Positions 41,682 to 50,813 of a stretch of DNA of 64,000 bases are shown piece after piece. Position 1 is the stretch's first letter; each line of letters starts with the position of its first letter. The DNA comes from Kocuria soli (GTDB taxonomy: Bacteria; Actinomycetota; Actinomycetes; Actinomycetales; Micrococcaceae), in contig NZ_RKMF01000001.1 of assembly GCF_003797835.1 (NCBI RefSeq), positions 62,001 to 126,000 on the forward strand. The letters are read 5' to 3'. The translations under genes and the position numbers were made by a program. The notes under the pieces are model-generated. The model did no database searches. It worked only from the letters and a program-made list of their open reading frames with translations, and was not told the DNA's origin.

Positions 41682-44303
41682 TCAGGATTCCTGGGTGCCC
41701 TGATCCTCCCCGTCCGTGGTGACGATCAGGCCGTCTGCGGCAACATCGGGGTTGACGTCCACGTGCACCGTGTCACCGTCGGCGATGGTGCCAGCCAACA
41801 ATCCCTTGGCGAGTTTGTCGCCGATCTCACGCTGCACCAGTCGACGCAACGGCCTGGCACCGTAGGCGGGGTCGTAGCCCGTGATCCCCAACCATTCCGT
41901 GGCCGCGGGGCTGACCTCCAGGGTCAACCTGCGCTGCGCCAGACGTTCGGCCAGCTTGGCCACCTGGATGTCCACGATCTTCGAGAGGTCCTCCGTGGAC
42001 AGCGGATCGAACATGATGACTTCGTCCAACCGGTTCAGGAACTCGGGTTTGAACGAGGCGTTGACCACGTTCATGACCGCGTCCTTCTTGGCCGCCTCGT
42101 CCATGGTCGGGTCCACCAGGAACTGGCTGCCCATGTTGGAGGTCAGGATCAGGATGGTGTTCCGGAAGTCCACGGTGCGTCCCTGGCCGTCGGTCAGGCG
42201 ACCGTCGTCCAGCACCTGCAGGAGGATGTCGAAGACCTCCGGGTGGGCCTTCTCGACCTCGTCCAACAGGACCACGGAGTAGGGGCGACGCCGGACCGCT
42301 TCGGTCAGCTGGCCGCCCTCCTCGTAGCCCACGTAGCCGGGAGGAGCCCCGACCAGACGGGCCACGGAGTGCTTCTCCGCGTACTCGGACATGTCGATGC
42401 GCACCAGAGCGCGTTCGTCGTCGAACTGGAACTCGGCCAGGGACTTGGCCAGCTCCGTCTTGCCGACGCCCGTGGGCCCCAGGAACAGGAACGAACCGAT
42501 CGGCCGGTCCGGGTCCGAGATCCCCGCACGCGAGCGCCGTACAGCGTCGGCGACGGCCACGACGGCCTGGCTCTGGCCGATGAGCCGCTGTCCCAGGCGC
42601 TGCTCCATGTGGAGCAGCTTCTCCGACTCGCCCTGCAACATGCGTCCGGCGGGGATGCCGGTCCAGGCGGAGATGACCTCGGCGACGTCGTCGGCCGTGA
42701 CCTCCTCCGAGACCATGGATTCCCGTTCGGGCTCCGCGGCCTCCTGAGCCTGGGCGACGTCCAGCTCCTTCTGCAGGGCAGGGATCTCGCCGTAGAGCAG
42801 CCGCGAGGCCTCCCCCAGGTCGCCGCCGCGCTGGGCTCGTTCGGCCTGCGAGCGCAGTTCGTCGATCTTGGCCTTGAGCTCGCCCACGCGGTTGAGGCCG
42901 GCCTTCTCCTGCTCCCAACGCGCGTTGAGGGCATCCAGCTCGGCCTGCTTGTCGGCCTTGTCCTGTCGCAGCGCGTCGAGGCGCTCGACGGAGGCGGGAT
43001 CGGTTTCGTCCTTGAGTGCCAGCTCCTCCATGGTCAGTCGGTCCACCTGGCGGCGCAGCTGGTCGATCTCCTCCGGGGCGGAGTCGATCTCCATGCGCAA
43101 CCGGGAGGCCGCCTCGTCCACCAGGTCGATGGCCTTGTCCGGAAGCTGGCGTCCCGGGATGAACCGGTTGGACAGTACGGCCGAGGCCACCAGCGCGGAG
43201 TCCGCGATCTGGACCTTGTGGTGGGCCTCGTACCGCTCCTTGAGGCCGCGGAGGATCGCAATCGTGTCCTCGACGGAGGGCTCACCGACGTAGACCTGCT
43301 GGAACCGACGTTCCAGTGCGGCGTCCTTCTCGATGTTCTCCCGGTACTCGTCCAGCGTGGTGGCACCGATCAGGCGCAGTTCACCGCGGGCCAGCATGGG
43401 CTTCAACATGTTGCCGGCGTCCATGGCGCCTTCGGATCCGCCACCGGCACCGACGACCGTGTGGAGTTCGTCGATGAAGGTGACCACCTGGCCCTCGGAG
43501 GTCTTGATCTCGTCCAGGACGGCCTTGAGTCGTTCCTCGAATTCGCCGCGGTACTTGGCACCGGCGACCATCGAGCCCAGGTCCAAGGAGATCAGGGTCT
43601 TGCCCCGCAGGGTTTCGGGAACGTCACCCTCCACCATGCGCTGCGCCAGACCTTCGACGACGGCGGTCTTGCCCACACCGGGCTCGCCGATCAGAACCGG
43701 GTTGTTCTTGGTCCGGCGCGACAGCACCTGAACCACCCGCCGGATCTCCGAGTCGCGGCCGATCACGGGATCCAACTTGCCCTCACGCGCGATGGCCGTC
43801 AGATCGGTGCCGTACTTCTCCAGGGCCTGGAAGGTACCTTCCGGGTCCGGACTGGTCACGCGACGGTCGCCGCGCACCGCGGGGACGGTCTCCCGGATCG
43901 TGGCCGCATCGGCTCCCGCCTCGGCCAGGATGCGCGCGGCGGGGCTGTCGACCTCAGCCAGGGCATACAGGAGATGCTCGGTCGAAACGTATTCGTCCCC
44001 GAGTCCCTGGGCGAACTTCTCCGCAGTTTGCACGACCTGCAGGGACGCACGGTTGAACTGCGCCTGAGCCGCGGTGGAGCCAGTCGCCGACGGCAACGCC
44101 GCCTCGGCGGCTGCAGCCTTGGCTACCACCGCGGCGACGTCGACCCCGGCCGCTTCCAGGACGGCGACGGCGACGCCGTCGCGCTGATCCAGGAGCGCCT
44201 TGAGCAGATGAACGGGTTCGATCTGGGGGTTGCCGGCCGTCGATGCCTGCGTGGCCGCAGCGCTGACGGCCTCCTGTGAACGAGTGGTGAGCTTGGTGTC
44301 CAT
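41682..44303 (-). CDS. clpB: ATP-dependent disaggregase ClpB
   Basis: ClpB works with DnaK/DnaJ/GrpE to resolve protein aggregates. The 873-residue protein has the Clp N-domain (residues 1-145), AAA-1 with Walker [10 protein letters not shown] near 205, a middle coiled-coil (about 405-520), and AAA-2 with Walker [10 protein letters not shown] near 604. The D2-small domain follows. Length and domains are normal. The start ([13 protein letters not shown]) has AGAGGAA upstream. A HAIR-like operator at 44372-44398 and a putative -35/-10 (TTGATT, 16 bases, TAAGTT) show control by HspR, encoded at 58570-59013. The strand opposite contains a long spurious frame. Confidence 0.97.
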   Translation of the reverse strand: MDTKLTTRSQEAVSAAATQASTAGNPQIEPVHLLKALLDQRDGVAVAVLEAAGVDVAAVVAKAAAAEAALPSATGSTAAQAQFNRASLQVVQTAEKFAQGLGDEYVSTEHLLYALAEVDSPAARILAEAGADAATIRETVPAVRGDRRVTSPDPEGTFQALEKYGTDLTAIAREGKLDPVIGRDSEIRRVVQVLSRRTKNNPVLIGEPGVGKTAVVEGLAQRMVEGDVPETLRGKTLISLDLGSMVAGAKYRGEFEERLKAVLDEIKTSEGQVVTFIDELHTVVGAGGGSEGAMDAGNMLKPMLARGELRLIGATTLDEYRENIEKDAALERRFQQVYVGEPSVEDTIAILRGLKERYEAHHKVQIADSALVASAVLSNRFIPGRQLPDKAIDLVDEAASRLRMEIDSAPEEIDQLRRQVDRLTMEELALKDETDPASVERLDALRQDKADKQAELDALNARWEQEKAGLNRVGELKAKIDELRSQAERAQRGGDLGEASRLLYGEIPALQKELDVAQAQEAAEPERESMVSEEVTADDVAEVISAWTGIPAGRMLQGESEKLLHMEQRLGQRLIGQSQAVVAVADAVRRSRAGISDPDRPIGSFLFLGPTGVGKTELAKSLAEFQFDDERALVRIDMSEYAEKHSVARLVGAPPGYVGYEEGGQLTEAVRRRPYSVVLLDEVEKAHPEVFDILLQVLDDGRLTDGQGRTVDFRNTILILTSNMGSQFLVDPTMDEAAKKDAVMNVVNASFKPEFLNRLDEVIMFDPLSTEDLSKIVDIQVAKLAERLAQRRLTLEVSPAATEWLGITGYDPAYGARPLRRLVQREIGDKLAKGLLAGTIADGDTVHVDVNPDVAADGLIVTTDGEDQGTQES

Positions 44304-44371
44304 GGCGATTCCTCTCTGTGCGCCGCGGAAGGTTCTTCCGGCACCGGGTGGCACCGTGGGGTCAATAACTT

Positions 44372-44398
44372 AAAGTTGAGTCTACTCGAATCAACTTT
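44372..44398 (-). promoter_or_regulatory. HAIR-like HspR operator of clpB
   Basis: The arms AAAGTTGA (44372-44379) and TCAACTTT (44391-44398) are separated by 11 bases. The TTGA-N11-TCAA spacing equals that of the HAIR consensus CTTGAGT-N7-ACTCAAG, but the outer C/G and inner bases differ. It overlaps the probable clpB core promoter. The same variant occurs upstream of dnaK at 62821-62851. Confidence 0.75.
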
Positions 44399-44453
44399 TC
44401 TTCGCCATACAAACTCATGTGATGTTGGCGATCACTCCTGGGATCCCGAAAGC

Positions 44454-44493
44454 AGGATGCCCCCGCTCGAGCGGTCTCGAGCGGGGGCATCCT
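44454..44493 (-). terminator. Hairpin after the phosphatidyltransferase gene
   Basis: A perfect 18-bp stem (44454-44471 with 44476-44493) with loop CGGT lies 14 bases past the stop of the minus-strand gene and insulates the clpB promoter. Confidence 0.8.
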
Positions 44494-44507
44494 CGGGGTG
44501 CAGGCGG

Positions 44508-45140
44508 TCATCGCCTGCCGACCCCCTGGAATCGAGTGCGCGTGCGCCAGGCGCGGTGCAGGTAGAAGAAGCCGGTCAACACGTGGAGCACGGCCCCGAT
44601 CTCGACGGCGATCGCGCCCAGGAGCGTCATCAGCGGCAGGCCGAACGCAGGACCCGCAAGAACGGCCACGGCGCCGATCATCGTCAGCGCCGTCCGCACC
44701 TTGCCCAGCCAGGTCACCTGCACTTCGTAGGACCCCAACGCGAGCATGGCGACAGCCAGAACCAGGTCCACGGTGGCAATCATGATGATGGCCCACCACG
44801 GCAACAGCCCCACCCAGGCCAACGCGATGACCGCCAGGCCCAGCCCAAGGCGATCGGCCAGGGGATCCAGCCGGGCACCGAACCGGCTGTACTGGTTGAG
44901 CAGACGCGCCAGGAACCCGTCCACCCAGTCGGTCAGGGAGAAGACGGCCACCAGGATCAAGGGCAACGACGGCCGCTGGTCGATCCCGAAGATCGCGACG
45001 ATGGCGGGAATGATCAACAGGAAGCGCAGGACCGTGAAGGCGTTGGGGATCGTCCAGACCCCGCTGTCCACGCGCTCGTCGTGGGATTCCTGCAGGGACG
45101 GGGGGACGACGCCGTCGCGCAGTGCCTGACCGAGCTTCAC
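44508..45140 (-). CDS. CDP-alcohol phosphatidyltransferase family membrane protein
   Basis: This 210-residue integral membrane enzyme carries the family signature D-x2-D-G-x2-A-R-x8-G-x3-D-x3-D at about residues 62-84 (D-W-V-D-G-F-L-A-R to L-D-P-L-A-D). It has five or six TM helices. Members make phosphatidylglycerophosphate, phosphatidylinositol phosphate or cardiolipin; the acceptor alcohol is not readable. The GTG at 45140 overlaps the previous stop as GTGA and begins VKLGQALRDG. It is the second gene of a two-gene unit with the membrane protein at 45137. Confidence 0.85.
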   Translation of the reverse strand: MKLGQALRDGVVPPSLQESHDERVDSGVWTIPNAFTVLRFLLIIPAIVAIFGIDQRPSLPLILVAVFSLTDWVDGFLARLLNQYSRFGARLDPLADRLGLGLAVIALAWVGLLPWWAIIMIATVDLVLAVAMLALGSYEVQVTWLGKVRTALTMIGAVAVLAGPAFGLPLMTLLGAIAVEIGAVLHVLTGFFYLHRAWRTRTRFQGVGRR

Positions 45141-45790
45141 CGGTTCCCACCCCCGCGTGCGGAGGACTCGTGGCCGCGGGCACCGCCGAAGGACTCCACC
45201 CAGGCCTCGCGCATCCGATCCTCCTGCTCCGGATCGAGCTCGGGAGCCTGACCCCGAAGACGGGCTCGCGTGCCGCGCAGGTCGATCGCCGTCGAAATGA
45301 CGGCAGCGACCGCGGCGACGAACGTCAACACGCCCACGGTGTTGGCGAACCCGGCGCTGAGCCCCACGTAGTCCTGGCCACCGACGGCCGCGGTGAACAG
45401 CGACTGCCCACGACCGTCGATCTTGTCCGGCAGGAAAGCACCCAGGACGAGCGCGCAGCCCCAGGCCGCGAGGACGCTCCAGGTGCTCGCAGCGCTGCTG
45501 ACCCGCGGCCGGTGGCGGACGACGTCCATGCGCATGAGCGCCGCAGAGATCCACAACAGGACACCCAACGGCAGGGCCAGAGCGGTCAACCAGATCACGG
45601 CGCGCTCCCCGGGCCCGCCCAGGGGAACCGTGGCGAGAACGAACCAGGCGGCCACGAACAGCGGCATGACGGGAGCGATCACGGGCACGACGCGGCGCAA
45701 GGGGCCGATGGGCCGGTCCGTGAAGGGTGGTGTTTCCGCTGACACCCCGGGCCGCTCAGGATCGGGCGCTGCGTGGGGCTCTGCGGTCAT
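45137..45790 (-). CDS. Four-TM membrane protein of unknown function
   Basis: This 217-residue protein has a Pro-rich cytoplasmic N-terminus (about 32 residues) and four hydrophobic segments near 34-56, 66-86, 103-122 and 148-168. A charged C-terminal region of about 45 residues follows. I cannot assign a family. It overlaps the phosphatidyltransferase start by 4 bases, implying a linked membrane function. The start was taken at the first ATG, MTAEPHAAP. Confidence 0.65.
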   Translation of the reverse strand: MTAEPHAAPDPERPGVSAETPPFTDRPIGPLRRVVPVIAPVMPLFVAAWFVLATVPLGGPGERAVIWLTALALPLGVLLWISAALMRMDVVRHRPRVSSAASTWSVLAAWGCALVLGAFLPDKIDGRGQSLFTAAVGGQDYVGLSAGFANTVGVLTFVAAVAAVISTAIDLRGTRARLRGQAPELDPEQEDRMREAWVESFGGARGHESSARGGGNR

Positions 45791-45850
45791 GAGTTCAGTC
45801 TACGGAGCCCGTACGCGATCCCGAATCACCCCTGGGCCACACCCGAAATA

Positions 45851-45856
45851 TATGCT
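45851..45856 (+). promoter_or_regulatory. AT-rich promoter / operator region of the CDF exporter
   Basis: TATGCT lies 11 bases before the ATG at 45868. The 24 bases before the start are almost all A/T, standing out in this GC-rich genome. Such stretches before metal exporters often hold an ArsR/SmtB or Zur-type operator, but no clean consensus can be read. Confidence 0.4.
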
Positions 45857-45867
45857 ATTTTTCTAAT

Positions 45868-46944
45868 ATGTCATCGAGCGAAGCCTCCTGTTCACCCCCC
45901 GCGGGGTCGGCATCGTGCGCCGGAGCCGGCGACGGACGGGCCGGATCAGCACCGCGTGGAGACGGACACGGGCACTCGCACGCACACTCACACGACGTCG
46001 CGAAGTCGTCCCGCACCCGCCTGGCCATCGCTTTCGGCATCACGGCCTCGGTGCTCCTGGCCCAGGTCATCGGCGCCGTGGTCACCGGCTCACTGGCACT
46101 GTTGGTGGACTCGGCACACATGGCCGTGGACGCGATCGGCCTGCTCCTGGCCCTCACCGCGTCCGTCCTGATGACCCGCCCGCAGTCGCCGCGCCGCAGC
46201 TGGGGTTGGTTGCGTGCGGAGACCATTGCCGCCGGCGTCCAGGCAACGGTCCTGCTCGCGGTGGGGATCTATGCGCTGGTCGAAGGAGTCCAGCGCCTGC
46301 TCGACCCTCCCCCGGCCGCGCAGTTCGACGTGCGTCTGCTGGCCGTGATCGGGGTGATCGGGCTGGTGGCCAACGCGTGCTCGCTGTGGGTGCTCACGAG
46401 CGCACGGAACAGTTCGCTCAATCTGCGCGCGGCATTCCTGGAGGTGCTCAACGACGCGCTCGGTTCGGTGGCCGTCATCATCGCCGCGATCGTCATTTCC
46501 ACCACCGGTTGGACGGGCGCTGACGCAGTCGCCGGCATGGTGATCGCGTTGCTCATCATTCCGCGTTCGGCCCGCATACTCCGTGAATCCGGGTCCGTTC
46601 TCATGGAATCGGCCCCACGCGGGCTGGATCTCGAAGAGGTCGCCGCACATCTGGAGACCGTCCCCAACGTCTTGGCGGTACACGACCTGCACGCCTCCGT
46701 CGTGGCCACCGGGATTCCCGTGCTGACCGCGCACGTCGTGGTCGAGGACAGCAGTTTCCACGACGGTTCCGCACCGCGGATCCTGGACGATCTGCAGGCC
46801 TGCGCGGCAGAACACTTCCCCGTGTCCGTGGAGCACGCCACGTTCCAGCTGGAGCCCACGGGCCACACGGACCACGAGCGGTTGGGCCACGGGCCCCTCG
46901 ACCCGGAATCCGCGCAGCAGCCGCACGGGCACACCCAGAGCTGA
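45868..46944 (+). CDS. Cation diffusion facilitator metal exporter
   Basis: This 358-residue CDF protein probably exports zinc or a similar divalent metal in exchange for protons. A His-rich N-terminal stretch (H-G-H-S-H-A-H-S-H near residues 34-42) precedes six TM helices and a C-terminal cytoplasmic domain. TM2 has the metal ligands in H-M-A-V-D. The matching TM5 motif reads E-V-L-N-D, with Glu at the position where CzcD/YiiP-type proteins have His or Asp. This may change metal preference; related actinobacterial proteins often share it (from memory). The tail is also His-rich. It is divergent from 45790 and sits alone. Confidence 0.88.
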   Translation: MSSSEASCSPPAGSASCAGAGDGRAGSAPRGDGHGHSHAHSHDVAKSSRTRLAIAFGITASVLLAQVIGAVVTGSLALLVDSAHMAVDAIGLLLALTASVLMTRPQSPRRSWGWLRAETIAAGVQATVLLAVGIYALVEGVQRLLDPPPAAQFDVRLLAVIGVIGLVANACSLWVLTSARNSSLNLRAAFLEVLNDALGSVAVIIAAIVISTTGWTGADAVAGMVIALLIIPRSARILRESGSVLMESAPRGLDLEEVAAHLETVPNVLAVHDLHASVVATGIPVLTAHVVVEDSSFHDGSAPRILDDLQACAAEHFPVSVEHATFQLEPTGHTDHERLGHGPLDPESAQQPHGHTQS

Positions 46945-47008
46945 GCGCACACTCTTGTAATTACACGCGCACGGGGCGGCCCCGCATCGGGGCTGACCAC
47001 GGGGCGGA

Positions 47009-47014
47009 TAGGGT
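47009..47014 (+). promoter_or_regulatory. -10 element of a probable leaderless transcript for the HAD-HAD protein
   Basis: TAGGGT is followed by 6 bases and the ATG at 47021. Confidence 0.4.
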
Positions 47015-47020
47015 GAAGTC

Positions 47021-48448
47021 ATGTCCCCGCGCACATTTCCCCAGGCAGTTCTGTTCGACCACGACGGCACCCTGGTGGACACCGAACCCGTGTGGGGGCG
47101 GGCCAAGGCACGGTTCGCCCGCGACCACGGGGGAACCTGGGTCGAGCGGGACACCCTGGAGACGATCGGCAGGCCCGCGTCGTTCACCGTCCAGCGGCTG
47201 CGTGACAACGGGGTCACCGAGATCGACGACGACACCTTGATGCGCAAGCTGTTCGAGTACTCGGAGCAGGAGCTCAAGGACCACGGGCTGAGCATCATGC
47301 CCGGCATGACCGAACTGCTCCAGGAGATCGCGGAGGCCGGACTGCCGACCGCGATCGTCACGAACGCCACAACCGAGGTCGCTCAGTACACGGCGAGCCT
47401 GGCCCCGGAGAACATGTTCGACGTCGTCATCGGCAACGAGGAGGCCGAGCACGGCATCGCGCCCAAGCCTTCGCCGGAGGGTTATTTGGAGGCGGCGCGG
47501 AGGCTGCGCGTGGACCCCGCGGACTGCGTGGTCATCGAGGACTCCCCGGCGGGTGTGGCGGCCGGAATGGCCGCGGGGATGACCGTCGTCGTCGTGCCCG
47601 GAGCCGTTCCGGTGCCGGCTGACCACGGTGCCGTGCACGTGAACGATCACCGGCAGGTGACCCTGGCTCTCCTGGAGTGGCTCGATCCGCACGGCACGTC
47701 CTGGCCCAAGGGCATCCTGCTGGACCACGACGGCACAACCGTCAACACGGAGCCGGAGTGGGCCTCGGCCAAGCGCGCGGTGGCCGCCCAGTTCGGCCAG
47801 GAATGGACCACCGAGGACGATCACGCCGGGCTGGGCCAGACCGTCCAGTTCTCCGCGCAGATGATGTTCGACCGTGGGGCCGATGCCGACGTGGAGGACA
47901 TCACCCAGCGCATCGGGGCCAAGGTGGTGGAAGCCCTGGAGCGTGAAGTTCCGCTGATCGAGGGCATGCCCGAACTCTTGGCGCAGTTGCGTGCCGAACA
48001 CATCCCGGCGGCGCTCGTGACCAACGCCTTGGCATCGGTGGTCTCGACGACGGCGTCCGCCCTGACGGAGAACATCAGGGCGGTCGTCTCCCGCGAGGAC
48101 GTCGAGAACCCGAAACCGCATCCGGAGCCCTACCGCGTGGGAGCCGAACGGCTCATGACCGCCCCCGAGGACTGCGTGGCGGTCGAGGATTCGCTGGCCG
48201 GCGCGCAGTCCGCAGTTGCGGCGGGAATGCCCGCGATCCTGGTGCCGGGTGACAAGCCCGTGCCTCAGGAGCCCGGTTTCGTGCGGGTCGAGGTGCACAC
48301 CGACGTGACGCTGGAACGACTCCGCGCGGTGGGACCGCTGATCCCGGACCTCCCCCGGGCCGACGGGCCGCCGACGGAGAAGCTGCCGTTCAACGCCACG
48401 CGCCGTCCGGCCAGTGAACTACTGACCCGCAACTACCCGTCCGCCTGA
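47021..48448 (+). CDS. Tandem HAD-like hydrolase (two beta-phosphoglucomutase-type domains)
   Basis: This 475-residue protein contains two complete HAD-superfamily domains in a row. Domain 1 (about residues 8-220) has D13-H-D15-G-T, V-T114-N, P-K149-P and E-D174. Domain 2 (about 230-450) has D235-H-D237-G-T, V-T334-N, P-K365-P and E-D390. All four catalytic motifs are kept in both halves, so both could be active phosphatases or phosphomutases of the D-x-D-G-T-x-x-[DN]-T-E-P subtype. The halves are alike enough to suggest duplication and fusion. Substrates are unknown. Its 3' end overlaps the convergent acetyltransferase gene by 16 bases. Confidence 0.85.
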   Translation: MSPRTFPQAVLFDHDGTLVDTEPVWGRAKARFARDHGGTWVERDTLETIGRPASFTVQRLRDNGVTEIDDDTLMRKLFEYSEQELKDHGLSIMPGMTELLQEIAEAGLPTAIVTNATTEVAQYTASLAPENMFDVVIGNEEAEHGIAPKPSPEGYLEAARRLRVDPADCVVIEDSPAGVAAGMAAGMTVVVVPGAVPVPADHGAVHVNDHRQVTLALLEWLDPHGTSWPKGILLDHDGTTVNTEPEWASAKRAVAAQFGQEWTTEDDHAGLGQTVQFSAQMMFDRGADADVEDITQRIGAKVVEALEREVPLIEGMPELLAQLRAEHIPAALVTNALASVVSTTASALTENIRAVVSREDVENPKPHPEPYRVGAERLMTAPEDCVAVEDSLAGAQSAVAAGMPAILVPGDKPVPQEPGFVRVEVHTDVTLERLRAVGPLIPDLPRADGPPTEKLPFNATRRPASELLTRNYPSA

Positions 48449-49005
48449 GCCTCGGCCCACTGGACCAAGTCCAGGGTGAACAACTCGGTCGTGTGACCGT
48501 AGTACTTCTCCGTGGTCCCTCGGTGCTCCATTCCCAAGCGGCGGCACACCGCCTGGGACGGGGTGTTGCCGACGTCCGTGACGGCGATGATCCGTTCCAG
48601 GCCGAGGCGCGCCGCATGGTTCAGCATCGCGACGGCGGCCTCCGTGGCGTAGCCGTGGCCCCACGCATCCGGGTGGAAGTGCCACCCGATCTCGATGTCC
48701 CCTGATCCCTCACCCGTGTCCGAGGCCGGGGTGTCCTTGAGCAGGACCACGCCCACCGGTCGCGGCGGTTCCTGCGCGAGCACGGCGAGGCGAATGCCCG
48801 TCAGCGGCCCTTCGCACGTGGCCCACCGTTCCAGGCGCGTGCGGACCGCATGGGGTGGCAGCGGCGCATCTTCACCGATCCACCGTGTGACGGCTTCCCG
48901 GGAGTAGAGGTCTTCCAGGAAACCGAGGTCCGCGACCTGTCCAGGTCGCAGGAGAAGTCGTTCGGTCGTGACGGTCCAGCGGCCGTCGTCGGTGTGGTCG
49001 GCCAT
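48433..49005 (-). CDS. GNAT-family N-acetyltransferase (RimJ/RimL-like)
   Basis: This 190-residue protein fits the acetyltransferase-3 group. An N-terminal T-E-R-L-L-L-R motif (residues about 13-19) is followed by I-E-I-G-W-H-F-H-P-D-A-W-G-H-G-Y-A-T-E-A, the acetyl-CoA-binding motif A near 115-135. Then comes I-A-V-T-D-V-G-N-T-P-S. Targets range from ribosomal proteins to small amines. The start at 49005 (MADHTDDG) is supported by the family N-terminus; longer in-frame versions run into the upstream gene's terminator. Confidence 0.85.
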   Translation of the reverse strand: MADHTDDGRWTVTTERLLLRPGQVADLGFLEDLYSREAVTRWIGEDAPLPPHAVRTRLERWATCEGPLTGIRLAVLAQEPPRPVGVVLLKDTPASDTGEGSGDIEIGWHFHPDAWGHGYATEAAVAMLNHAARLGLERIIAVTDVGNTPSQAVCRRLGMEHRGTTEKYYGHTTELFTLDLVQWAEAQADG

Positions 49006-49096
49006 CGTGCTCGGCACTCCCAGGGGTCGAGGCGGATCATCCGCGGTGCATCGGACAATTCGTCGGACAAAGGACGTTGACAACCCACGATAGACC

Positions 49097-49128
49097 GCGA
49101 GCGCCCACGGTTGACCGTGGGCGCTCGC
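49097..49128 (-). terminator. Hairpin downstream of the DEAD-box helicase
   Basis: A perfect 14-bp stem (49097-49110 with 49115-49128) lies 32 bases past the helicase stop on the minus strand. Confidence 0.75.
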
Positions 49129-49160
49129 CATGACTGGTTGCCGCACATGCGGCACGGGGG

Positions 49161-50813
49161 TCAGCCGCGGGGCGCACCCGCTGCGGAGCCCGCGCGCCGG
49201 TTCCGACGACGCGCGGCGGCCTGCGTCGCGCGGTCAGCGGTACCGTTTCCGGCTCCGTGGAGGTTCACCGCGGTCGCGGCCGAGTCCGAACGTGTCCGGC
49301 CGGAGCCCGCCTTGGGGCCACGGTTGGCGGACCCCGTCTTGCGGGCGTTCGACGCCGAGGCACCGCGGGATCCCCCACGAGCGCCACCACCGGCACGGGA
49401 GCCACGGGACGAATCCCCTGAACGACCGTTGGACGACCGGTTGGAACGATCGGTGCGATCGTCACGCGACGCGTTGCGCCCACCCGACTTGGCTTCACGG
49501 CGGGCCTCGGACCGGGGGCCGCCCGACTTCTTGGCCGCGTTTCGACCCGAGTTCTTGCCCGCGCCCTGGCGGGGCTTGCGGCCCGAACCCTGACCACCGG
49601 ACGTGGACTGCTTGGTCGGCGGGACGTAGGCCACGCGCTCGGCACGCTCACCCACAAGTTCAGCCACCACGGGTGAACCGACCGTGACCTCGGAGAACTC
49701 CGCGGTCACACCCGCCTGCTTCATGAGCTTCTGGACGTCACGCCGTTCCTCAGTGGTGGCGATCGTGATGACCTGGCCCTCTGCGCCCGCGCGGGCGGTA
49801 CGCCCGGAGCGGTGCAGGTAGGACTTGTGCTCGGCGGGCGGGTCGATGTGGACCACGAGTTCGACGTCGTCCACGTGCACACCGCGAGCGGCGACATCCG
49901 TGGCGACCAGGACGCGGACCTCCCCCGTGGAGAAAGCCTCCAGGTTGCGGTCGCGGGCGTTCTGGGACAGATTGCCGTGCAGGTCAACCGCCGGGATTCC
50001 GGCCTGGGACAGCTTCTTGGCCATCTTCTTGGCGCGGTACTTGGTGCGCGTGAACATCACGCGCCGCCCGGTGCCGGAGGCCAGGGTCTCAATGAGAGCC
50101 TGCTTCTCGTCGGCGTCCACCACCAGCACGTGGTGCTCCATGGTGGAGACCGTGGCCTTGGGCGCATCCACGGAGTGGGTCACCGGGTTGTCCAGGAACT
50201 TCTTGACCAGGACGTCCACTCCGCCGTCCAGGGTGGCGGAGAACAACAGACGCTGACCGTCACGCGGCGTGCGCTGCAGGATGCGGGTCACCACGGGCAG
50301 GAAGCCCATGTCGGCCATGTGATCGGCTTCGTCGATCACGGTCACGCGGATGTCGTCCAAGGTCAGGACGCCCTGCTTGAGCAGGTCCTCCAGTCGCCCC
50401 GGGCAGGCCACGACGATGTCCGCGCCGCGGGCCAGAGCCTTTTCCTGGTGTTTCTGGGAGACGCCGCCATAGATGACCGTGGTGTTCAGACCAACCGCTT
50501 CGGCCAGCGAGGCCACGGTGCGGTCGATCTGGGTGGCCAGCTCACGAGTGGGGGCCAGGACCAGACCGGTCGGCCGGTTGGGGCGTCGGGTCGTCTTGGC
50601 GACGCCGTCGGTCAGACCCGCAAGCCGGGCGACCAGGGGGAGGGCGAAGGCCACGGTCTTGCCGGAGCCCGTGCGGCCACGACCCAGGACGTCGCGTCCG
50701 GACAGCGAGTCCGGCAGGGTCTTGGCCTGGATGGGGAAGGCATCCGTGATCCCCTGGTCGGAGAGGACACGGGCAAGTGCCTCGGGCACGCCGAGGTCTA
50801 CAAAATGAGTCAC
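49161..50813 (-). CDS. DEAD-box ATP-dependent RNA helicase
   Basis: This 550-residue RNA helicase has the Q motif (F-P-I-Q near residue 25), Walker A R-T-G-S-G-K-T near 48, P-T-R-E-L-A near 93, V-I-D-E-A-D-H-M near 158, F-S-A-T near 190, and H-R-S-G-R-T-A-R-A-G near 330. A basic Gly/Ser/Arg/Ala-rich tail from about residue 400 is typical of RhlE/CsdA-like actinobacterial helicases and probably binds RNA. Such enzymes assist ribosome assembly and mRNA decay and are often cold-induced. The 488-base region upstream (50814-51301) has no gene and may include a long 5' leader. Confidence 0.92.
   Translation of the reverse strand: MTHFVDLGVPEALARVLSDQGITDAFPIQAKTLPDSLSGRDVLGRGRTGSGKTVAFALPLVARLAGLTDGVAKTTRRPNRPTGLVLAPTRELATQIDRTVASLAEAVGLNTTVIYGGVSQKHQEKALARGADIVVACPGRLEDLLKQGVLTLDDIRVTVIDEADHMADMGFLPVVTRILQRTPRDGQRLLFSATLDGGVDVLVKKFLDNPVTHSVDAPKATVSTMEHHVLVVDADEKQALIETLASGTGRRVMFTRTKYRAKKMAKKLSQAGIPAVDLHGNLSQNARDRNLEAFSTGEVRVLVATDVAARGVHVDDVELVVHIDPPAEHKSYLHRSGRTARAGAEGQVITIATTEERRDVQKLMKQAGVTAEFSEVTVGSPVVAELVGERAERVAYVPPTKQSTSGGQGSGRKPRQGAGKNSGRNAAKKSGGPRSEARREAKSGGRNASRDDRTDRSNRSSNGRSGDSSRGSRAGGGARGGSRGASASNARKTGSANRGPKAGSGRTRSDSAATAVNLHGAGNGTADRATQAAARRRNRRAGSAAGAPRG

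Noticed and set aside
41496-44279. Very long open frame antisense to clpB
   Set aside because: It is the same artefact of high third-position GC; the clpB frame has all expected motifs and a promoter.
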